Of a stretch of 6,623 nt of DNA, positions 4,861 through 6,623 are shown piece after piece. The position numbers and the translations under genes are program-made. Every line of letters starts with the position of its first letter. Position 1 is the first letter of the stretch. Source of the stretch: JBFHER01 sp041584055 (lineage in GTDB: Bacteria; Bacteroidota; Bacteroidia; Bacteroidales; UBA5342). The stretch covers positions 1 to 6,623 of the forward strand of contig JBFHER010000218.1 in NCBI GenBank assembly GCA_041584055.1, read 5' to 3'. The notes below the pieces were generated by a model that was not told the DNA's origin, searched no databases, and worked only from the letters and a program-made list of their open reading frames with translations.

Positions 4861-6623
4861 ATGAAAACAAAACGTTTACTCAAAAAACAAAGAACCTTAA
4901 CTGTTGCTTTACTGCGGCGTATCATGTTAGTCACGCTCCTATTAAATATGAGTCAAATCAGCACCTGGGCTAAAGAAGATCCCACCAATAGCATAACCAA
5001 GGTACATGCAACGAATTTAACAGCTGTTCAACCATCAGTTGAATTTGTTCCAATTACCTATAATGAGGTCACGCTATCCCGGACTCATAGTTTTAATTCA
5101 TTTTATACTCTGAATTTACTGGGTGTTGCTTTTATGCCCGACAATGGATTATATTATGTGTCATCCGGAGGTTCGTCAAGTTATGTTATATCAACAATAC
5201 ATGAAGATGGAACCCTAATTGCTGGAACACCTGCATCAAGTATTGATAAACGCGGAATATGGTACAACCCGACGACAGGAAATATTGAAATTCAGGGATA
5301 CGCAAGTTCGTATTTAGCTACTGTGACCATAGGATCGGATTCTCTTGTAGCTTCTGAAACACAAATTCCTGGTTTTGTTTTAGAAACAATGGTAAACTCT
5401 CAATCTGCTTTTGCTTTTGATTTTGATGATTATGAATTAATTCAGTATAATTCAGGAACAATCAGACGTTATAGTCGGGCAGATGGTAGCTTTTTGGGAA
5501 CCATTGATTTGACCATCCCTTCAGGAAGTTCCATTGCATCCAGCTCGATAGGCTATACAGGCATATTAAATCAAGAATATGCGATCTTTGATAAGACGAA
5601 CAGTCGTATATTAATGTATAGTAAGGCATCACATGCTTTGACTCAGGTTGTTAAATTTGATGAGCCTATCTCTATATGGGATTATGGATTCTCATACACG
5701 GATGGCGTGTTTTTTCTGTCCAACGGTGCTACTGCAGTCGGCTTCAGGTATATCTCAGATAAGCTGAGTGGGAATCAGAAAGTGAATGTGGGAGCCACGG
5801 ATTCCATTATTTCAAGCATTGAATATGCAGATTCTATCATTTCATGGGAATTGAAAAAGGGCGAAGAAGAATGGACAACACTGCCAGTTACCGGCACCAC
5901 TATTACTCACCTTTATGATGAAGTTAATCAGTGGACATTTCGAATCTCCTATTTCTTCGAAGGCGATACCATGTTATCGAATGAAGTTACAGTACAATCC
6001 AAATATGCTCAAACCATAACTTTTGATAGCTTAGTTGAAATGGCAATGACCGATGAAGACCAGACGCTCATTGCCAGCGCTAATTCAGGCTCTGACATAA
6101 TATATTCTTCTTCAAATGAAAGTATTGCAACAATCGTTACAGGCAAGGTTCATCCTGTTGGAGTAGGTTCTTGTACTATAACCGCAAGTGCAGCAGAAAA
6201 TCAATTGTACTGGGCAGCTGAAGATCAGACGCATGAAGTCACAATAAAATCGCAAGGGCAGACAATTACATTTAATGCACTTTCTTCTAAAATCTTTGGT
6301 GATGCAGATTTTGAGCCCGGTGCAACCACCACATCAAATTTAGTGATGAGCTATTCCAGCTCAGATAATTCTGTTGCAACAATCGTTGAGGGAAAAATAC
6401 ATATAACGGGTGCCGGAACATGCACAATCTATGCCGATCAGCAAGGAAATACTACGTATGCAGCAGCAAAGCAAGTAAGTCAGGAATTAACAGTCAATAA
6501 AGCCGATGCAACAATTACACTGGGAAGTTTAAGTGCCACCTATGACGGGGATGCGAAAACAGCAAGTGCAACAACAAATCCGGCGGATCTCAACGTAGAC
6601 TTCACCTACGATGGTAGCTCAAC
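4861..6623 (+). CDS. Secreted multidomain protein with Ig-like and MBG ('YDG') repeats, 3' end beyond the window
   Basis: The frame is open from ATG 4861 to the window end, giving 587 residues without a stop. The N-terminus is a Sec signal peptide with a long basic n-region (1-20), a hydrophobic core (21-30, IMLVTLLLNM) and a likely cleavage after A37 (STWA/KE). Residues about 60-300 are Ser/Thr/aromatic-rich beta sequence (LGVAFMPDNGLYYVSSGG), perhaps a propeller; I do not recognise a family. Residues about 300-380 look like one Ig-like domain. Two repeats of about 83 residues follow (384-466 and 467-547), each starting QTITF and containing (S)VATIV and a GxCTI strand. Next comes the start of an MBG-type domain (TYDGDAKTASATTNPA, 560-575). 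Such proteins are usually exported adhesins or surface proteins; a C-terminal sorting or anchoring domain would lie outside the window. It is divergent from the operon on the left, with no evident functional link. No Shine-Dalgarno is visible. Confidence 0.88.
   Translation, partial: MKTKRLLKKQRTLTVALLRRIMLVTLLLNMSQISTWAKEDPTNSITKVHATNLTAVQPSVEFVPITYNEVTLSRTHSFNSFYTLNLLGVAFMPDNGLYYVSSGGSSSYVISTIHEDGTLIAGTPASSIDKRGIWYNPTTGNIEIQGYASSYLATVTIGSDSLVASETQIPGFVLETMVNSQSAFAFDFDDYELIQYNSGTIRRYSRADGSFLGTIDLTIPSGSSIASSSIGYTGILNQEYAIFDKTNSRILMYSKASHALTQVVKFDEPISIWDYGFSYTDGVFFLSNGATAVGFRYISDKLSGNQKVNVGATDSIISSIEYADSIISWELKKGEEEWTTLPVTGTTITHLYDEVNQWTFRISYFFEGDTMLSNEVTVQSKYAQTITFDSLVEMAMTDEDQTLIASANSGSDIIYSSSNESIATIVTGKVHPVGVGSCTITASAAENQLYWAAEDQTHEVTIKSQGQTITFNALSSKIFGDADFEPGATTTSNLVMSYSSSDNSVATIVEGKIHITGAGTCTIYADQQGNTTYAAAKQVSQELTVNKADATITLGSLSATYDGDAKTASATTNPADLNVDFTYDGSS
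6010..6501 (+). repeat. Tandem Ig-like repeat units within the secreted protein
   Basis: Two in-frame units of about 83 codons (6010-6258 and 6259-6501) encode related Ig-like domains. Shared marks are QTITF at the start, a YSSS(N/D) stretch, ATIV, a GxGxCTI strand, and a Tyr about ten residues after it. At the DNA level they have diverged but still share the 14-mer TTGCAACAATCGTT, which points to old duplication rather than a recent slippage event. Confidence 0.75.

Noticed and set aside
4856..4864. Two-codon ORF ATG-TCA-TGA overlapping the start codon of the secreted-protein gene
   Set aside because: It could in principle act as a minimal upstream ORF, but so short a match arises by chance in AT-rich leaders and nothing else supports it.
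1..6623. CRISPR arrays, tRNA, rRNA, complete insertion sequences
   Set aside because: No regularly spaced repeats, cloverleaf-like sequence, rRNA-like sequence, transposase motifs or terminal inverted repeats were seen on either strand.

Overview
The window looks like chromosomal DNA of a member of the Bacteroidota. The evidence is AT-rich sequence, start codons without clear Shine-Dalgarno sites, a promoter of the TTTG / TAnnTTTG type, and a secreted protein built from Ig-like and MBG ('YDG') repeats, which are common in this phylum. Species cannot be named from the sequence.

Layout. Positions 1-162 hold only a 48-codon ORF of unknown meaning on the minus strand. A strong hairpin with T tracts on both sides (217-259) closes the minus-strand operon that fills 279-4275. 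In transcription order, from right to left, the operon holds: a short ArsM-like SAM-dependent methyltransferase (3634-4275); a 31-residue Cys-containing peptide (3511-3606); an intrinsic terminator that starts inside the peptide's last codons; a radical SAM/SPASM enzyme (2179-3480); a Cys-rich DUF1847 protein (1622-2176), 2 nt after the radical SAM gene; and a thioredoxin-thioredoxin reductase fusion (279-1547). A 74-nt spacer with a large imperfect palindrome precedes the last gene. Upstream of the methyltransferase, a Bacteroidota-type promoter is overlapped by a 42-bp near-perfect palindrome, probably a repressor operator. The rest of the 585-nt gap (4276-4860) holds a hairpin and a weak candidate promoter for the rightward gene. 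From 4861 to the window end a plus-strand gene encodes the first 587 residues of a secreted protein.

Interpretation. A tiny Cys-bearing peptide directly before a SPASM radical SAM enzyme, with a leaky-type terminator between them, is the classic layout of a RiPP (ribosomally made, post-translationally modified peptide) locus. The methyltransferase keeps the Cys residues that bind As(III) in ArsM enzymes, and the operon ends with a dithiol redox module and a metal-binding-type Cys protein. The set may therefore make or maintain a modified thiol peptide linked to arsenic, another thiophilic element, or metal handling. The gene identities are well supported. The joint function is inference, and I do not recognise this exact gene set as a described system.
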